This document shows, one piece after another, positions 25,005-33,887 of a DNA stretch of 47,075 nucleotides. The translations under genes were made by a program, and so were the position numbers. The DNA lies in contig NZ_QFRW01000090.1 of assembly GCF_003265355.1 (NCBI RefSeq), positions 1 to 47,075 on the forward strand, in the 5' to 3' direction. Each line of letters opens with the position of its first letter. The first letter of the stretch is position 1. This stretch comes from Glycomyces dulcitolivorans. GTDB taxonomy: Bacteria; Actinomycetota; Actinomycetes; Mycobacteriales; Micromonosporaceae. The notes under the pieces are model-generated. The model was given only the letters and a program-made list of their open reading frames with translations, was not told where the DNA came from and did not search any database.

Positions 25005-25983
25005 TGGCGGCCTCCTCGAATTCGGCGCTGCGCCAGCAGGAGTCGTCGCGGTCGCCGATCACCAGGCGCGGCGGGCGCTGGTCGGCGCACCGGTCGACGG
25101 CGTGGCCGCAGCGGGGTGCGAAGGGGCAGCCGGGGATCGGGACGCGCAGGTCCGGCGGGGCGCCGGGGATGCCCGACAGGCGCCGTCCGCGTGTCCCCGC
25201 TTCGGGGACGAGGACCGAGGCGAGGAGCGCCCGGGCGTAGGGGTGGCGCGGGGCGGCGACGAGGTCCTTCGCGGGGGCCTCCTCGACGACGCGGCCGGCG
25301 TACATGACGGCGATGCGGTCGGCCAGTTCGGACAGCAGCGCCACGTCGTGGGTGATGAACACGATGCCCTCGACCAGGCCGTCGGATACCAGGCGGCGCA
25401 GGAGGTCGACCAGGAGGCGCTGGGAGGACACGTCCAGGGCCGAGGAGGGCTCGTCGGCCACGAGCAGGCGCGGGTTGCGCAGAGTGGCGAGGGCGGTGAC
25501 GACTCTTTGGCGCATGCCGCCGGAGAGCTGGTGCGGGTAGGCGCGGAGGACGCGCGGGGGCAGTTCGAGCGCTTCGAGGCGGGCGGCGGTGCGGCGCAGG
25601 GACTCGGCGCGGGTGATGCGCTTGTCCCCCACGGCGAGGATGTCGTGTGCCATGGCGCCGACGCGGCGGGTGGGGTTGAGGGCGTTGAGGGCTCCTTGCG
25701 GGAGGAGGGCGACGGTGCCGCCGCGCAGGGGCCGGTGGGAGGCGGGGTCGGTGAGGTCGACGTCGGTGCCGTCGATGGCGAGGGTGCCGGAGGTGACGCG
25801 CAGGGACGGGCCGGGGTTGAGGGAGAGGACGGAGGCCATCGTGGACTTGCCGCACCCGGATTCGCCGACGACGCCGAGGATCTGGCCGGCCTGGACGTCG
25901 ACGGCGACGTCGTCGAGGGCGTGGAAGCGGTCGGCGCCGGTGGCGTAGTGGGCGGAGAGGTGCTTGAGGCTCGCGAGGGTCAT
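24994..25983 (-). CDS. Opp/Dpp-type ABC transporter ATPase (first)
   Basis: A 329-aa OppD-like subunit. Walker A GESGCGKSTMA, signature LSGGMRQRVVTALA, Walker B RLLVADEPSSALD, switch FITHDVALLSEL. The C-terminal extension with CPFAPRCGHAVDRC is the Cys-containing oligopeptide-transporter C-terminal region, which in relatives can bind an iron-sulfur cluster. ATG 25983 overlaps the permease stop as ATGA; a longer frame upstream lies over the permease and is not used. Confidence 0.92.
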   Translation of the reverse strand: MTLASLKHLSAHYATGADRFHALDDVAVDVQAGQILGVVGESGCGKSTMASVLSLNPGPSLRVTSGTLAIDGTDVDLTDPASHRPLRGGTVALLPQGALNALNPTRRVGAMAHDILAVGDKRITRAESLRRTAARLEALELPPRVLRAYPHQLSGGMRQRVVTALATLRNPRLLVADEPSSALDVSSQRLLVDLLRRLVSDGLVEGIVFITHDVALLSELADRIAVMYAGRVVEEAPAKDLVAAPRHPYARALLASVLVPEAGTRGRRLSGIPGAPPDLRVPIPGCPFAPRCGHAVDRCADQRPPRLVIGDRDDSCWRSAEFEEAANVG

Positions 25984-26822
25984 CGGGCCGCCTTTCGGTC
26001 CCGCAGGCGCGGGTTGAAGACCGTGTCGAGGCTCGACTGGACGAGCAGGAGGGAGAAGGTGATCGCGGTGATGAACACGGTGGGGGTCAGGAAGACCCAC
26101 CACTGGCCGCCGCGGATGGACTCCCAGGCGATGGCCCAGTGGAGCATGACGCCGAGGGAGGCGGTGCCGGCGGGGCCGAGGCCGAGGAGGCTCAGGGCCG
26201 CTTCGGCGAGGATCGCGCCGTAGAGCTGGATGACGAAGGCCATGACGATGTAGGACATCATGTACGGCAGCAGTTCGACGGCGATGATGCGCCAGGTGCG
26301 CGAGCCGGAGAGGCGCGCGATGTCGACGTGCTCCCTCTGGCGCAGGCTGGCGATCTGGGAGCGGACGGCGCGAGCGGTCCAGGGCCAGGAGACCGCGCCG
26401 ATGCAGATCCCCATGACGGTGACCGAGCGCGTGTCGAGGCTGATGGACAGCAGCAGGAGCACGATGATCGCCGGGACGGTGATCATGATGTTGGTGAGCC
26501 CCATGAGGATCTCGTCGACGAGGCCGCCGCGGTAGCCGGCGAGGGTGCCGATGAGGACGCCCAGGACGGTCCCGGCGACGCCGGCGAGGAGCCCGATGTA
26601 GAGGGACGTGCGGATCCCGTGGACGAGCTGGACGCCGACGGACCGGCCGAGGTGGTCGGTGCCGAGGAGGAAGTCGGGGCCGGGCGGCAGGAACGGGCCG
26701 CCGAGGAGGTCGCCGGGCCCGGCGGTCGCGACCAGGGGCCCGATGACGCCGGCGGCCGCGATGAGCAGGAAGACCGCGGCGGCGGCGTGGAACCGGGCGG
26801 GGAGTGCCTTGAGCGCCTTCAC
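25980..26822 (-). CDS. Opp/Dpp-type ABC transporter permease (DppC-like)
   Basis: A 280-aa inner-membrane subunit with about six helices. The N-terminal DppC feature LLGTDHLGRSVGVQLVHGIR is near residues 52-71, and the ATPase-contact loop is HVDIARLSGSRTWRIIAVEL near 165-184. It forms the channel with the DppB-like protein, whose stop it overlaps by 4 bp (ATGA). Confidence 0.92.
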   Translation of the reverse strand: MKALKALPARFHAAAAVFLLIAAAGVIGPLVATAGPGDLLGGPFLPPGPDFLLGTDHLGRSVGVQLVHGIRTSLYIGLLAGVAGTVLGVLIGTLAGYRGGLVDEILMGLTNIMITVPAIIVLLLLSISLDTRSVTVMGICIGAVSWPWTARAVRSQIASLRQREHVDIARLSGSRTWRIIAVELLPYMMSYIVMAFVIQLYGAILAEAALSLLGLGPAGTASLGVMLHWAIAWESIRGGQWWVFLTPTVFITAITFSLLLVQSSLDTVFNPRLRDRKAAR

Positions 26823-27826
26823 CGTTCGCCCCTTTCAGCGGCGCGGATGCGCGGGTCGATGAGGCCGTAGAGGACGTCGACGAGGAAGTTGGCGACGAGC
26901 ACGACGATGAGGACGAGCAGGGTGACGGCCTGGATGACGGGGTAGTCCTTGTTGAGGATGGCGTCGTACAGGAGCGTCCCGATCCCCGGGTAGGAGAAGA
27001 CGATCTCGGTGAGCAGGGCGCCGCCGACGAGGGTGCCGATGGCGAGCGCGAGTCCGGTGATCTGCGGGAGCATGCCGTTGCGGAAGATGTAGCCGATGAT
27101 CTTGCGGTCGGCGAGGCCGAAGCTCTCGGCGAAGCGCACGTAGTCGGCGTCGACTTCGTAGACGGCCATGGAGCGCATGCCGATCGCCTGCCCGCCGATG
27201 AAGACCAGCAGCAGGGACAGGAACGGCAGGAACCAGTGCGAGACCGCGTCCACGGCGAAGACGGCGGTCCATTCGGGGTGGTTGCCGAAGGACCAGCCGC
27301 CGCCGGTGGGGAACAGCGGGAGGGCGACGGCCAGGCCGTAGAGCAGCAGGACCGCGAGGCAGTAGTAGGGCGCGGCGGTGAGGAAGAGGCTGGAGAGGTA
27401 GACGCCGCGGTCGAAGCCGCCGCGGCGGTAGGCGGCGACGGCGCCGACGAGGTTGCCGATGAGCCAGCCGAGCAGGACCGCGGGCAGTTGCAGGGCGATC
27501 GTCCACGGCAGGGCGTCGCCGATCATGGTGGCGACGTCGGACGGGTAGCGGCTGAAGGAGGTCCCGAAGTCCCCTTGCAGGGTCTTGCCGATGTAGGTGA
27601 GGAACTGGGACCACAGGTTCTGGTCGAGGCCGAACTCGCGGACGTAGGTCTCGTAGACGCGCTGCTTGGTGTCGGAGGAGGCGTGGCCGCGCAGGGCCTG
27701 CCCGATGAGCGTGTCGACGGGGTTGCCCGGGAGCAGGCGGGGCAGGAAGAAGTTGAGCGCCAGCGCCGCGGCGAAGGCCGCGGCGTACCAGCCCAGCTTG
27801 GAGAGGATGTGGCGGAGGAGGGTCAT
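26819..27826 (-). CDS. Opp/Dpp-type ABC transporter permease (DppB-like)
   Basis: A 335-aa inner-membrane subunit. The long loop after helix 1 carries NPVDTLIGQALRG and VREFGLDQNLWSQFLTYIGK (20 residues), followed by GDFGTSFSRYP, all usual for DppB. The contact loop is VRFAESFGLADRKIIGYIFR, then NGMLPQITGLAL. It starts one base after the binding-protein stop, so it is tightly coupled. Confidence 0.92.
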   Translation of the reverse strand: MTLLRHILSKLGWYAAAFAAALALNFFLPRLLPGNPVDTLIGQALRGHASSDTKQRVYETYVREFGLDQNLWSQFLTYIGKTLQGDFGTSFSRYPSDVATMIGDALPWTIALQLPAVLLGWLIGNLVGAVAAYRRGGFDRGVYLSSLFLTAAPYYCLAVLLLYGLAVALPLFPTGGGWSFGNHPEWTAVFAVDAVSHWFLPFLSLLLVFIGGQAIGMRSMAVYEVDADYVRFAESFGLADRKIIGYIFRNGMLPQITGLALAIGTLVGGALLTEIVFSYPGIGTLLYDAILNKDYPVIQAVTLLVLIVVLVANFLVDVLYGLIDPRIRAAERGER

Positions 27827-29554
27827 CTACTGCTGCTCGACCGGCTTGATCTTGGTGAGGATCTGGATGCCGGTCATGCCCTGCATGGGGGCGCAGTACG
27901 GGTCGGCCTTGGTGGGGAAGCCGGTCCAGTGCTTCTCGCTGAACTGGTAGAACTCCAAGGGGCGGTACATGAGCGGGATGGCGGGCGCTTCGGCGCGGAT
28001 GATGTCGTCGAGGGCGGTGTAGGCGGCGGTGGCGCCCGCGGCGTCGGGGGCGGTGGCGGCCTCGTCGAGGAGGGCGGGGACGTCGTCGTGGTGGAAGCGC
28101 CCGAAGTTCCAGAAGGCCATCTCGCCGACGGGCGGGACCTCGCGGTCGTCGATGAGGTCGCGGATTCGCGACCAGGGGCTGGAGGGGGCAACGTCGGAGA
28201 CGTACCACAGGACCATGTCGAAGGCGCCGTTGCCGAGGTTGTCGTTGACCTCGGAGAAGTCGCTGAACTCGGTGACGACGTCGATGCCGGCCTCGGTGGC
28301 GGTGGTGGCGACGATGTCGAGGGCGGCGTTCCAGTCGGTCCAGCCCTGCGGGGTGGCGGCCTTGAAGGGGCCCAGGCGGGTGCCGTCGGGCAGGACGTAG
28401 ATCCCGTCCTCGCCCTTGGCGGCGCCGACCTCCTCTTCGAGGATGCGGGCGGCCTCGGCGGGGTCGTAGGACCAGCCGGCCGCGGCGGCCTCGGCGTTGA
28501 AGTGGACGCTCTCGGCGCCTTCGGGGAGGATGACGCTGGCCTGGGCGGGGTCGCTCATGCCGGCCATGGCGCTCTCGGCGATCTTGGCGTAGTCGATGGC
28601 GTGGGCGAGGGCGCGGCGCACGCGGGCGTCGGCGAGGGGGCCGGTCGTGGTGTTGATGATGAGCATCGGGATGGAGCCGGGCAGGTGGTAGGGGGCGTCG
28701 GGCTCCCAGGTCTTGACGGGCAGGCCGCGGTCCTCCCACAGCTCGTTGACGCGCGGCAGGAAGAACGCGGACAGGTCGATGTCGCCATTCTGGAAGGAGA
28801 GGTTCGCGGCGTCGTTGCCTTCGTAGATGGCGTGGACGACCTTGGCGGGGACGGGCTTGCCGTGGGCCTCGTTGCCCCAGTAGTCCTTATGGAGCGCGAG
28901 AGTGACGTCCTGGTGGGTGTAGGACTCCAGGGTGTACGGGCCGGAGCCGACGGGTTCGGTGTTGGCGAACTCGGTGAGGTCGGCGTCGGCGACGCCGTCC
29001 CAGATGTGCGCGGGGAGGATGTACGTGAAGCACAGCAGGTCCATCAGGCGCAGGCGCTGGGGGCGTTCGGCGTTGAGGGTGAAGGTGACGGTGCGGTCGT
29101 CGGGGGCGTCGATCGCGTCGACGTAGGTCCACACGTCGCCGTAGGCGATGCCTTCGTTGCGGTCGCCGAGGCGGAAGGTGGCGACGACGTCGGCGCTGGT
29201 GAGCGGTTTGCCGTCCTGCCAGGCGGTGCCTTCGTGGAGGGTGACGGTGCCGGTGTTGTCGGCCCATTCGATGCCGGAGGCCAGGAGCGGCTCGGACTCG
29301 CCGGTGAGGAGGTTGAAGTTGAACAGGGTCTCGTAGAGGTGGACGGCGTAGTTGCCGACGGGCCAGGAGGCGGTCCAGCCGAGGGGGTTGAAGTTGGCGG
29401 GCTCGCCGTCCTGGAGTCCGGCGGTGTAGAGGACGGTGGCGGTGCCGTCGTCGCCGCCGGTCCCGGTGCAGGCGGCGAGGAGTCCGCCGGCGCCGACGGC
29501 GGCGGACGCCTGGAGGAGGATGCGGCGGCTGGGGCGCGCGGGGCGGTGCGTCAT
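27827..29554 (-). CDS. Opp/Dpp-type substrate-binding lipoprotein
   Basis: A 575-aa family-5 solute-binding protein that captures the substrate outside the cell. The signal RPSRRILLQASAAVGAGGLL (20 residues) followed by AAC has a twin-Arg pair and a lipobox, so Tat export and lipid anchoring are likely. Family marks include LLASGIEWADN, WQDGKPLTSADVVATFRL and DARVRRALAHAIDYAKIAES. Binding proteins of this family take peptides or oligosaccharides; GH5, GH4 and ROK genes around it favour beta-glucan oligosaccharides. ATG 29554 follows AAGGGA by about 8 nt; an ATG 13 codons upstream would precede the twin-Arg signal. Confidence 0.9.
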   Translation of the reverse strand: MTHRPARPSRRILLQASAAVGAGGLLAACTGTGGDDGTATVLYTAGLQDGEPANFNPLGWTASWPVGNYAVHLYETLFNFNLLTGESEPLLASGIEWADNTGTVTLHEGTAWQDGKPLTSADVVATFRLGDRNEGIAYGDVWTYVDAIDAPDDRTVTFTLNAERPQRLRLMDLLCFTYILPAHIWDGVADADLTEFANTEPVGSGPYTLESYTHQDVTLALHKDYWGNEAHGKPVPAKVVHAIYEGNDAANLSFQNGDIDLSAFFLPRVNELWEDRGLPVKTWEPDAPYHLPGSIPMLIINTTTGPLADARVRRALAHAIDYAKIAESAMAGMSDPAQASVILPEGAESVHFNAEAAAAGWSYDPAEAARILEEEVGAAKGEDGIYVLPDGTRLGPFKAATPQGWTDWNAALDIVATTATEAGIDVVTEFSDFSEVNDNLGNGAFDMVLWYVSDVAPSSPWSRIRDLIDDREVPPVGEMAFWNFGRFHHDDVPALLDEAATAPDAAGATAAYTALDDIIRAEAPAIPLMYRPLEFYQFSEKHWTGFPTKADPYCAPMQGMTGIQILTKIKPVEQQ

Positions 29555-29619
29555 GGTGGTGTCCCTTGCTCGGGGCGACGGAGGGGTCGCCATCGGGGAT
29601 GTGGCGTCAACAGAGCTTT

Positions 29620-29646
29620 AATAGTTAGATAAGATTACTAACTTAT
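29620..29646. promoter_or_regulatory. 27-bp regulon operator, importer copy
   Basis: Arm AATAGTTAG, spacer ATAAGATTA, arm CTAACTTAT; 8 of 9 arm positions are symmetric. It lies directly downstream of the importer's -10 box and upstream of the divergent ROK repressor gene. Confidence 0.82.
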
Positions 29647-29654
29647 AAGCGCCG

Positions 29655-29683
29655 ATAGTATACTCAGCGGGCCCCGGGGTCAA
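29655..29683 (-). promoter_or_regulatory. promoter of the Opp-type importer operon
   Basis: TTGACC (29683-29678) and TACTAT (29660-29655) at 17-bp spacing are close to consensus. The start point would fall at the edge of the operator. An inverted repeat GCGCCGAT/ATCGGCGC (29649-29656 and 29685-29692) brackets the promoter. Confidence 0.7.
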
Positions 29684-29745
29684 CATCGGCGCGAATAAAA
29701 TCGCCGCACCCCCGGCCACCTGCGCTTCAAGGAAGAAGGACGCCC

Positions 29746-30915
29746 ATGCGAACCACCGGCACGCCGGAATCACCGGTCCCCTCCGGGTCCTCCCACCTGC
29801 TGCGCACCATCAACGAGCGCGCCGCGCTCTACCACCTGCTGGAGAACGACACGCTCACCCGCGTCGAGCTGCGCAAGCTGACCGGCCTGGCCAAGCCCAC
29901 CGCCTCCCAGGTGATGCTGCGGCTGTTCGAGTCCGGGCTCGCGGTCACCCTGGGGCGCACCACCGCCAAGCAGGTCGGGCCCCGCGCCGAGGTGTACTCG
30001 GTCAACGCCGACCACGCGTTCGCCGCCGCCGTCACCCTCCACGAACCCGACGGCGTCACCGTCGCCATCCGCGACCTCAAAGGACGCGAGCGGGCCTCCT
30101 CGACGCGCCGCATCGACTTCACCGCCGTCCCCGTCGACCGCGCCGTGCAGAACATGCTCAGCGCCACCACCAGGGACGCCGGGATCGACTTCGCGCGCAT
30201 CGCCGTGGTCCACCTGGCCGTGCCGGGCGCCTACGACGCCGAGACCGACACCATCGGCTACGCCGACATCCCCGGCGCCCCCGAAGTGCACATGCGCGAG
30301 GCGATCGAGACCTACATGGGCTGCCCGGTCACGATCCACAACGACGTCAACGCCGCCACCGTCGCCGAGCGGCGCAACCCGTCCGTCTCGGGCGGACTCG
30401 TGCTGCTGTGGCTGGGCCGCGAGGGCATCGGCACCGGCATCGACCTGAGCCAGGGCCTGATCGTCGGCGCCCGCGGCGCCGCCGGCGAACTCGGGTACGT
30501 GCCGGTCTACCCCGACCGGACCGGACCGGACGACCCGACCTACCAGGACTGGATCGGCCCGCCCGCGGTCATCGAGCTCGGCCGCGCGCACGGCATCGAG
30601 GGCCCCGACGCCGCCGCGGTCATGACCGCGGCCGTCAAACAAGGCGCCGAAGGGTTCCTGAACGCCTACGCCGACCGCGTCGCCGGAGCGCTCCACCTGC
30701 TCACCTGCCTGCTCGACCCCCCGAGCCTGGTCATCGGCGGCGAGATCGCCCGCGCCGGCGGCGAAACCCTCGTCGACCGCGTCCGCCGCCACGCCGAAGC
30801 ACTCGCCGAACGCATCCTGCCCTCGGCCGTCTACGGCGACGCCGTCGCCATCGGCGTCCTCGACCTCGCGTACGAGGACCTCAAGCACCGAGTCCTCGAC
30901 ACCGCCCTCGCCTGA
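29746..30915 (+). CDS. ROK-family transcriptional repressor
   Basis: A 389-aa NagC/XylR-type regulator. Winged helix-turn-helix at about residues 18-70: LLRTINERAALYHLLEND, TRVELRKLTGLAKPTASQVM, then LRLFESGLA. The ROK sugar-sensing domain follows (VVHLAVPGAYDAETD, VTIHNDVNAATVAERR, REGIGTGIDLSQGLIVGARG). Where ROK proteins usually have a CxCGxxGCxE zinc motif, this one has GAAGELGYVPVYPDRTGPDD without any Cys. It diverges from the importer operon across the 27-bp operator and is the best candidate to bind it and the two related sites. GAAGAAGGA precedes ATG 29746. Confidence 0.9.
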   Translation: MRTTGTPESPVPSGSSHLLRTINERAALYHLLENDTLTRVELRKLTGLAKPTASQVMLRLFESGLAVTLGRTTAKQVGPRAEVYSVNADHAFAAAVTLHEPDGVTVAIRDLKGRERASSTRRIDFTAVPVDRAVQNMLSATTRDAGIDFARIAVVHLAVPGAYDAETDTIGYADIPGAPEVHMREAIETYMGCPVTIHNDVNAATVAERRNPSVSGGLVLLWLGREGIGTGIDLSQGLIVGARGAAGELGYVPVYPDRTGPDDPTYQDWIGPPAVIELGRAHGIEGPDAAAVMTAAVKQGAEGFLNAYADRVAGALHLLTCLLDPPSLVIGGEIARAGGETLVDRVRRHAEALAERILPSAVYGDAVAIGVLDLAYEDLKHRVLDTALA

Positions 30916-30979
30916 GGGGCCCGCCCCCCGGTGACATTCGTCCAAGACGGACGGCCGCCGAACCGTGCATCCTCACTGC

Positions 30980-31789
30980 ATGACCGAGTACGAAACCGAG
31001 CACCTGCACGGGATGCACGTGGTCCAGGCCGGCCCGCGGCAGGCGCCGCCGCTGCTGCTCATCCACGGATCGGGGGCCGCCAGCGGCTTCTGGGGCCAGA
31101 TGGCTCCAGCGCTGGCCGACCGCCACCGTGTCATCCAGATCGACCTCCCCGGCTGCGGCCAATCCCCACCCGCGCCCTCATACGACGTGCCGGCGCAGTC
31201 CAACACAGTGGCGGCCATGCTCGACGACCTCGGCTCCGGACCCGTCACCGCGGTCGGGCACTCCAGCGGCGGCTACGTCGCCACCTCGCTCGCCGAACAG
31301 CGCCCCGACCTGGTGCGGTCGATCGCGCTGATCAGCACCGGCCCGAGCCCCGACGCGCTCCTGCCGCAGCCGCCGATCCTGCGGGCGATGCTGGCCCCGC
31401 CGCTCGGCCCGCTGGTCTGGGCGCGGCGTTCGGAAGCGATGATCCGCAATGGACTGCGCGCGACCGCCGCCCGCCCGGTGGACCTCCCCGACGAGCTGAT
31501 CGCGGAGGTCAAGTCCCTCCCCTACCGCGTGTTCCGGACGATCCTGCGCCGCAACACCGAATACATCGCCGAGCGGAGCGCACCCGAGCGCCTGGCACCG
31601 CTCGGGATCCCGGTGCTGGTCGTCTTCGGCGCCGCCGATCCCCGCTGGGAGCCCTCGTCCGCGCGCGACTACGGCACGGTGGCGACCGCGCGGATCGAAA
31701 TGCTCGACGGCGTCGGACACCTGCCCCTCCTCGAAGCGCCGGAAACGGTCGGCGAACTGCTGCTGGACTTCACGGCAGCGGATCGCTGA
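30980..31789 (+). CDS. alpha/beta-fold hydrolase
   Basis: A 269-aa serine hydrolase of the epoxide-hydrolase/esterase type. Oxyanion motif LLLIHGSGAASGFWGQM, nucleophile elbow VGHSSGGYVATSLA (Ser of GHSSG), acid in VVFGAADPRWEPSS, catalytic His in DGVGHLPLLEAPE. No signal peptide. It is transcribed with the AraC gene 37 bp downstream, which probably controls it. Substrate unknown. I chose ATG 30980 over an ATG five codons upstream. Confidence 0.88.
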   Translation: MTEYETEHLHGMHVVQAGPRQAPPLLLIHGSGAASGFWGQMAPALADRHRVIQIDLPGCGQSPPAPSYDVPAQSNTVAAMLDDLGSGPVTAVGHSSGGYVATSLAEQRPDLVRSIALISTGPSPDALLPQPPILRAMLAPPLGPLVWARRSEAMIRNGLRATAARPVDLPDELIAEVKSLPYRVFRTILRRNTEYIAERSAPERLAPLGIPVLVVFGAADPRWEPSSARDYGTVATARIEMLDGVGHLPLLEAPETVGELLLDFTAADR

Positions 31790-31826
31790 CACCGCACGGG
31801 CGAGCACCGGGCTCTAGACTGGCCGC

Positions 31827-32672
31827 GTGCTGCCTGCCGGGACGATCGACTGGACGAAGGTGGACGTGGCGGTCCCACCCTCGCCTGTCCGGCTGCCGGG
31901 GATCGACATGGTCGGGTTCGGCAATCGCGGCCACGCACTCGCCGACATCGCCATGGTCGCCCACCCGTCCGTCACCGTGCTCATCGATCTGAGCGAGGAC
32001 GAACCGATCGTCTCCGACACCCACGGCCGACGCGTCCACGGCAGCGTCGTCGCCGGGCTCGCGCCCAGCGAGCTGCGGGTGACCGGCCAGCGGGCACGCG
32101 AGTGCCTTCAGATCCGGCTCGACCCGATCGCCGCGGCCGCGCTGCTCGACGCCCCGACCGAGCTCACCGGGACCGCAGTGTCACTGGAGGACGTCTGGGG
32201 CCGCGACGCCGCGCAGGCCGAAACCCGGTTGCGCAGTGCCGCATCGTGGGGCGAACGATTCGCGATCGCAGCGGACCTCCTCGGCCGACGACTGGACGCC
32301 CGCTCCCCGGTCGACCCCGAGGTCGCCCACGCCTGGCGGCAGACCCTCGCCAACAAGGGGCGCATCCGGGTCGACGGCCTGGCCGCCGAGGTCGGCTGGA
32401 GCCGCAAGCGCCTGTGGTCCCGCTTCCGGGCCCAACTCGGCATCACCCCCAAACGCGCCGCCCGACTGGTGCGGTTCGACCACGCCGCCCACCTCCTCGC
32501 GGCCGGTCGCAGCCCCGGCAGCGTCGCAATCGAAAGCGGCTACGTCGACCAGTCGCACCTCCACCGCGAGGTGAAGACGTTCACCGGGCTGACCCCCACG
32601 GGCCTGGCTGCGGAACCGTGGCTGGCGATCGACGACGTCGCCTGGCCGACCCCGTCATCGACCCGAGACTGA
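31827..32672 (+). CDS. AraC-family transcriptional regulator
   Basis: A 281-aa regulator starting at GTG. The N-terminal two thirds form a sensor domain without a recognised pocket motif. The C-terminal AraC DNA-binding domain starts near residue 170: RIRVDGLAAEVGWSRKRLWS, FRAQLGITPKRAARLVRF and SVAIESGYVDQSHLHREVKT (20 residues), then FTGLTPTGL, the second-HTH signature. It closely follows the alpha/beta hydrolase and likely regulates it. Confidence 0.88.
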   Translation: MLPAGTIDWTKVDVAVPPSPVRLPGIDMVGFGNRGHALADIAMVAHPSVTVLIDLSEDEPIVSDTHGRRVHGSVVAGLAPSELRVTGQRARECLQIRLDPIAAAALLDAPTELTGTAVSLEDVWGRDAAQAETRLRSAASWGERFAIAADLLGRRLDARSPVDPEVAHAWRQTLANKGRIRVDGLAAEVGWSRKRLWSRFRAQLGITPKRAARLVRFDHAAHLLAAGRSPGSVAIESGYVDQSHLHREVKTFTGLTPTGLAAEPWLAIDDVAWPTPSSTRD

Positions 32673-32794
32673 GTAGCGGAACCCCTTGCGCGGAAAGCTC
32701 ATCGTGTCCTGGTCGGCTCCTCTCCTTCGGCCCCGGTGGTGAAATCGCGATGGGGCAATCGTGCCGGAGCCGACCTGAACGGGACCTGAAGCCG

Positions 32795-32812
32795 CCTGAA
32801 GCAGGCTTCAGG
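32795..32812. terminator. hairpin between convergent araC-type and kinase genes
   Basis: CCTGAAGC and GCTTCAGG pair perfectly around AG. The 204-bp gap 32673-32876 also holds two upstream CCTGAA copies and a tandem repeat next to the kinase stop. As the flanking genes converge, the hairpin may end both transcripts. Confidence 0.5.
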
Positions 32813-32817
32813 AATGC

Positions 32818-32912
32818 GCGGTGAGCGCTCGGCCGGGCACCCCTGCGGGGTTCTCGGCCGGCGATGCGGTGAGCGCCTAGCCGAAGACCCGCAGGGGTTC
32901 CCGGCCGGCGAT
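32818..32912. repeat. imperfect tandem duplication over the kinase 3' end
   Basis: Copy A (32818-32865, 48 bp) and copy B (32866-32912, 47 bp) share GCGGTGAGCGC at one end and CGGCCGGCGAT at the other, about three quarters identical overall. Copy B contains the kinase stop codon and its last 11 codons (IAGREPLRVFG); copy A would read IAGREPRRGARPS and is not translated. It is a small local duplication. Confidence 0.6.
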
Positions 32913-33887
32913 CTCGGCCGCGAGCCGCTCATGCGCCGGAGACTCGACCACTCCAGTGAGGACGTCGAGCGCCGACCATGCGGCTCCGAGGACCGGCGGC
33001 CGGTCGAGGGCCTGGTACTTCGCGAGCGGGAACTCCGCGGCCAGGCGCGGCTCCAAATGGCGTCGCAGCGCGGCCGGGGCGGCCGCGAGGACGCCGCCGC
33101 CGCCCACGATCGTGAACGGCCCCTTGCCGAGTCCGAGTCGGCTCGCGGAGACGCGCACCATCGCCATGACCTCCTCGGCCTGGCGCTCCACGACCGCCTC
33201 GGCACAGGAGTCCCCGGCATCGGCGGCCGCGAACAGGTGCGGGACCAGGCCGTGGACCATGTCCCGCTCGAACCGGCCCAGGTGCAGGCCGATCGCGGCC
33301 TCCTCCACCGAACCGGTCCCGAAATGGGCGCACACGGCCGCGCATAGCACCGTCGCCGGACCGCGGCCGTCCTCGGCGCGGGCGGCGTGGAACAGCGCGG
33401 CCTCGCCGAGATCCTCGCCGCCGCCCCAGTCGCCGGTGATCGGCCCCAAGGCAGGGAACCTCGACCACTCGCCGGTCTCGTTGCGCCCGATGCTGTTCAT
33501 GCCGGCCCCGCAGATCACCGCGACCGCGTTCCGGTCCCCGGTCCCCGCGCGCAGCAGCGCGAACGTGTCGTTCTCGACGCGCACCGACTCGGCCCACCCG
33601 CGCGAGCGCGCGTCGGCGTTCAACCGGTCCACCTCCACCGGCAGGTCCGCCCCGGCCAGCAGGGCGTCCACGCGCGCCAACGGCACCTCGCTCCCCCATC
33701 CGGCCTCGTCGCGGGCGACCTCGATCAGCTTGCCCAGCAGGTCGATCGACTCGCGGTAGCCCAGCCGGTGCGGCGAGGAGGTCCCGGTGCGCACGTAGGC
33801 GTGGACGCGGCCGTCATCGGTCGCGGCCACCACATCGGTCTTCGAATTGCCCCCATCGACGGCGATGAAGGCACGGGTCTCGTTCAC
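32877..33887 (-). CDS. BadF/BadG/BcrA-type ATPase family sugar kinase
   Basis: A 336-aa member of the ASKHA fold family that includes N-acetylglucosamine and glucosamine kinases. Phosphate loop AVDGGNSKTDVVAATDDG at residues 9-26, second loop AVICGAGMNSIG, TGDWGGGEDLGEAALFHAAR in the middle (20 residues) and adenosine motif VGGGGVLAAAP. GTG 33887 overlaps the GH4 stop as GTGA, so both are made together. Likely roles are to phosphorylate either the disaccharide before GH4 acts or the sugar it releases. The precise sugar is not readable. Confidence 0.83.
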   Translation of the reverse strand: MNETRAFIAVDGGNSKTDVVAATDDGRVHAYVRTGTSSPHRLGYRESIDLLGKLIEVARDEAGWGSEVPLARVDALLAGADLPVEVDRLNADARSRGWAESVRVENDTFALLRAGTGDRNAVAVICGAGMNSIGRNETGEWSRFPALGPITGDWGGGEDLGEAALFHAARAEDGRGPATVLCAAVCAHFGTGSVEEAAIGLHLGRFERDMVHGLVPHLFAAADAGDSCAEAVVERQAEEVMAMVRVSASRLGLGKGPFTIVGGGGVLAAAPAALRRHLEPRLAAEFPLAKYQALDRPPVLGAAWSALDVLTGVVESPAHERLAAEIAGREPLRVFG

